A stretch of DNA of 7,428 nucleotides, from assembly GCA_937897665.1 (NCBI GenBank), contig CALCPB010000496.1, positions 1-7,428 of the forward strand. Direction: 5' to 3'. Of the stretch, positions 5,848 through 7,428 are shown piece after piece; position 1 is the stretch's first letter; the number at the start of each line of letters is the position of its first letter. The DNA is from an uncultured Halomicronema sp. Its GTDB lineage: Bacteria; Cyanobacteriota; Cyanobacteriia; Phormidesmidales; Phormidesmidaceae. The notes beneath the pieces were generated by a model. The model did no database searches, was not told the DNA's origin, and saw only the letters and a list, made by a program, of their open reading frames with translations. A program made the position numbers and the translations under genes.

Positions 5848-6061
5848 TTCAATTAAATCGGTATTTTCTAGTTCATAGAGCTGCGTTGTCTTTTGTTAGT
5901 CGCCGCTGGGACTTCGCTATGAATAGCTGATTTGCGCCGCGTTCATCTTTGATCAAGCTTGGTTATTCAGCCTGTTGTCAGCTGAGATGACTAACCCAGG
6001 GCCAAGTATCAGCCGGCTTAAGGGCACCCTAAAGGCAGTCTTGGTCAATCTAAAGGGTGTC
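5848..6061. other. Spacer between tRNA-Gln and comM
   Basis: This stretch has no gene. TTCATAG (5872-5878) and CTATGAA (5917-5923) form an inverted repeat of unclear meaning. Close to comM, CACCCT (6025-6030) and AGGGTG (6054-6059) can pair over the comM ribosome-binding site. No integrase or duplicated tRNA end is present, so there is no sign of an attachment site. Confidence 0.55.
6052..6057 (+). promoter_or_regulatory. Ribosome-binding site of comM, possibly masked by a hairpin
   Basis: AAAGGG lies four bases before ATG 6062. Part of it is within AGGGTG (6054-6059), which is complementary to CACCCT at 6025-6030 with a 23-base loop. If the transcript begins upstream of 6025, this stem could limit access of the ribosome. 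Confidence 0.4.
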
Positions 6062-7428
6062 ATGCTATCGAGAATCTGGAGTGCGGCGATCGTCGGCATC
6101 GATGCCATTAAGGTGGGTGTGGAAGTCGATTTATCAGGCGGCTTGCCTACGATGGTGGTCGTCGGCTTGCCTGATGCTGCCGTGCAAGAGTCGCGGGAGC
6201 GGACTCGCGCTGCGCTCAAGAACTCTGGGTTTCCCTTCCCGATGCGCAAGATCGTTATCAATCTCACCCCAGCGGATCTGCGCAAGGAAGGCCCTAGCTT
6301 TGATTTGCCGATTAGTATGGGAGTATTGGCGGCCACGGAGCAAATCAAGCTTGATTTACTCGATGACTTTTTGTTCATGGGTGAGTTGTCGTTAGATGGC
6401 ACTTTGAGGCCAGTGGCGGGCGTGTTGGCGATCGCGGCGGCAGCTAAATCACTCGGTCTTAAGGGATTGATAGTCCCCGCGGATAATGCCCGTGAGGCAG
6501 CGGTCGTGCCGGGGCTAGAGGTCTATGGTTTCAAGCGATTGTCTGACATTGTCGACTTTCTCAACCATCCGGCTCAGTATCTGCCCTATCAGCTCGATGG
6601 CCAGGCAGAATTGGCGAATGCCAACGCCAACCCGATGGATTTGCGCGATGTCAAAGGTCAGGCCCAGGCCCGCCGCGCGTTAGAAATTGCTGCTGCCGGT
6701 GGCCACAACTGCATTTTTATTGGGCCACCAGGCAGCGGGAAAACCATGCTGGCTCGTCGTTTGCCCAGCATTCTACCGCCGTTATCCTTTGAAGAAGCCC
6801 TAGAAGTGACCCAGATTCACTCGGTGGCCGGTTTGCTGAAAGAAAAAGGCAGCCTGGTGACGAATCGTCCCTTTCGCAGTCCCCATCACTCGGCGTCTGG
6901 CCCGTCGCTGGTCGGAGGGGGCAGCTTTCCGAAGCCGGGGGAGATTTCATTGGCCCATCGGGGGGTGTTGTTTTTGGATGAAATGACTGAGTTCAAACGG
7001 GATGTGCTGGAATTCTTGCGGCAACCGCTGGAAGATGGTTACGTCACAATTACGCGCACGCGACAGTCCGTGGAATTTCCTGCCCAGTTCACGTTAGTGG
7101 CCAGTACTAATCCGTGCCCTTGTGGCTACTATGGCGATGCGGTACAGCCTTGTACCTGCAGTCCTCGTAGTCGGGAGCAATATTGGGCCAGGTTGTCGGG
7201 GCCGCTGATGGATCGAATTGATTTGCAGGTGGTGGTGGGTCGACTCAAGCCCGAAGAGATGACCCGCGTTGTGGAGGGCGAGTCGTCAGAAAAAGTGCGA
7301 ATTCGGGTGGAAGCAGCGCGCGATCGCGCCCATGCTCGCTTCCAAGCTGAAACGGCGCTCCAGTGCAATGCTGATATGCAAAGTCGTCACCTGCGCCACT
7401 GGTGCCCGTTAGACAACACCACCCAAAC
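6062..7428 (+). CDS. comM: ComM/YifB-family Mg-chelatase-like AAA+ ATPase, 5' part (cut by window edge)
   Basis: The first 455 residues are present; family members have about 510, so the last 50 or so are missing. ComM is a hexameric AAA+ ATPase that, in naturally transformable bacteria, promotes branch migration while incoming DNA is integrated; the role in cyanobacteria is inferred. Residues 1-165 are the Lon-protease-like N-domain (WSAAIVGIDA; LPTMVVVGLPDAAVQESRER; VINLTPADLRKEGPSFDLP). The AAA+ core begins near 195 (DLRDVKGQAQARRALEIAAAG). Walker A GPPGSGKT is at 221-228, Walker B LFLDE has Asp306-Glu307, the sensor-like STNPCPCG is at 348-355, and Arg385 in PLMDRIDL is in the arginine-finger region. 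Cys352, Cys354, Cys364 and Cys366 form a possible metal-binding cluster usual in the family. Start ATG 6062 matches the usual opening ML-R-WSAAIVGID and has AAAGGG four bases upstream. Confidence 0.95.
   Translation, partial: MLSRIWSAAIVGIDAIKVGVEVDLSGGLPTMVVVGLPDAAVQESRERTRAALKNSGFPFPMRKIVINLTPADLRKEGPSFDLPISMGVLAATEQIKLDLLDDFLFMGELSLDGTLRPVAGVLAIAAAAKSLGLKGLIVPADNAREAAVVPGLEVYGFKRLSDIVDFLNHPAQYLPYQLDGQAELANANANPMDLRDVKGQAQARRALEIAAAGGHNCIFIGPPGSGKTMLARRLPSILPPLSFEEALEVTQIHSVAGLLKEKGSLVTNRPFRSPHHSASGPSLVGGGSFPKPGEISLAHRGVLFLDEMTEFKRDVLEFLRQPLEDGYVTITRTRQSVEFPAQFTLVASTNPCPCGYYGDAVQPCTCSPRSREQYWARLSGPLMDRIDLQVVVGRLKPEEMTRVVEGESSEKVRIRVEAARDRAHARFQAETALQCNADMQSRHLRHWCPLDNTTQ

Noticed and set aside
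5953..6402. 149-codon minus-strand open frame over the start of comM
   Set aside because: It is antisense to clearly conserved comM sequence and has no ribosome-binding site or family resemblance.
1..7428. Mobile elements, CRISPR, defence or biosynthetic cluster
   Set aside because: No transposase, direct-repeat array, nuclease, toxin-antitoxin pair or synthase domains seen on either strand.

Overview
The window looks like ordinary chromosomal DNA from a cyanobacterium. Six exact copies of the HIP1 octamer GCGATCGC lie in 7.4 kb (starting at 732, 1530, 2443, 2592, 6428 and 7320), where chance predicts about 0.1. The gene content agrees: a ClpS paralogue with the cyanobacterial-type C-terminus, an SLH domain of the cyanobacterial porin type, a GNAT enzyme of the cyanobacterial/plastid Ycf52-NSI family, and a tRNA-Gln without an encoded CCA end. 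The exact genus cannot be named from the sequence alone.

Layout from left to right. The 3' end of a clpS-type N-end-rule adaptor (to 203) is followed 10 bases later by a CPBP-family intramembrane metalloprotease (213-1115), probably in one operon. That gene runs into a convergent gene for a short secreted SLH-domain protein (1609-1112, minus), and their stop codons overlap in a shared TTAA. Divergent from the SLH gene is homoserine kinase thrB (1776-2705). A convergent spacer with a long stem-loop separates thrB from a GNAT acetyltransferase (3418-2894, minus). A gene-free region of about 430 bases carries near-palindromic repeats. A two-gene unit follows: an ACT-like tandem-domain protein of unknown role (3848-4573) and an alpha/beta hydrolase (4598-5554). 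Then come tRNA-Gln(TTG) (5776-5847) with a sigma70-like promoter, and the first 455 codons of a ComM/YifB AAA+ ATPase, cut by the right edge.

The genes are mostly housekeeping: proteolysis (ClpS, CPBP), threonine synthesis (ThrB), protein or amine acetylation (GNAT), translation (tRNA-Gln) and natural-transformation or branch-migration ATPase (ComM). There is no mobile element, CRISPR array, toxin-antitoxin pair or phage gene, and no convincing undescribed system. The points most worth a second look are a likely frame disruption in clpS at the left edge, the poorly understood ACT-like protein paired with a hydrolase, and the repeated AGAACTGTTC sites upstream of that pair.
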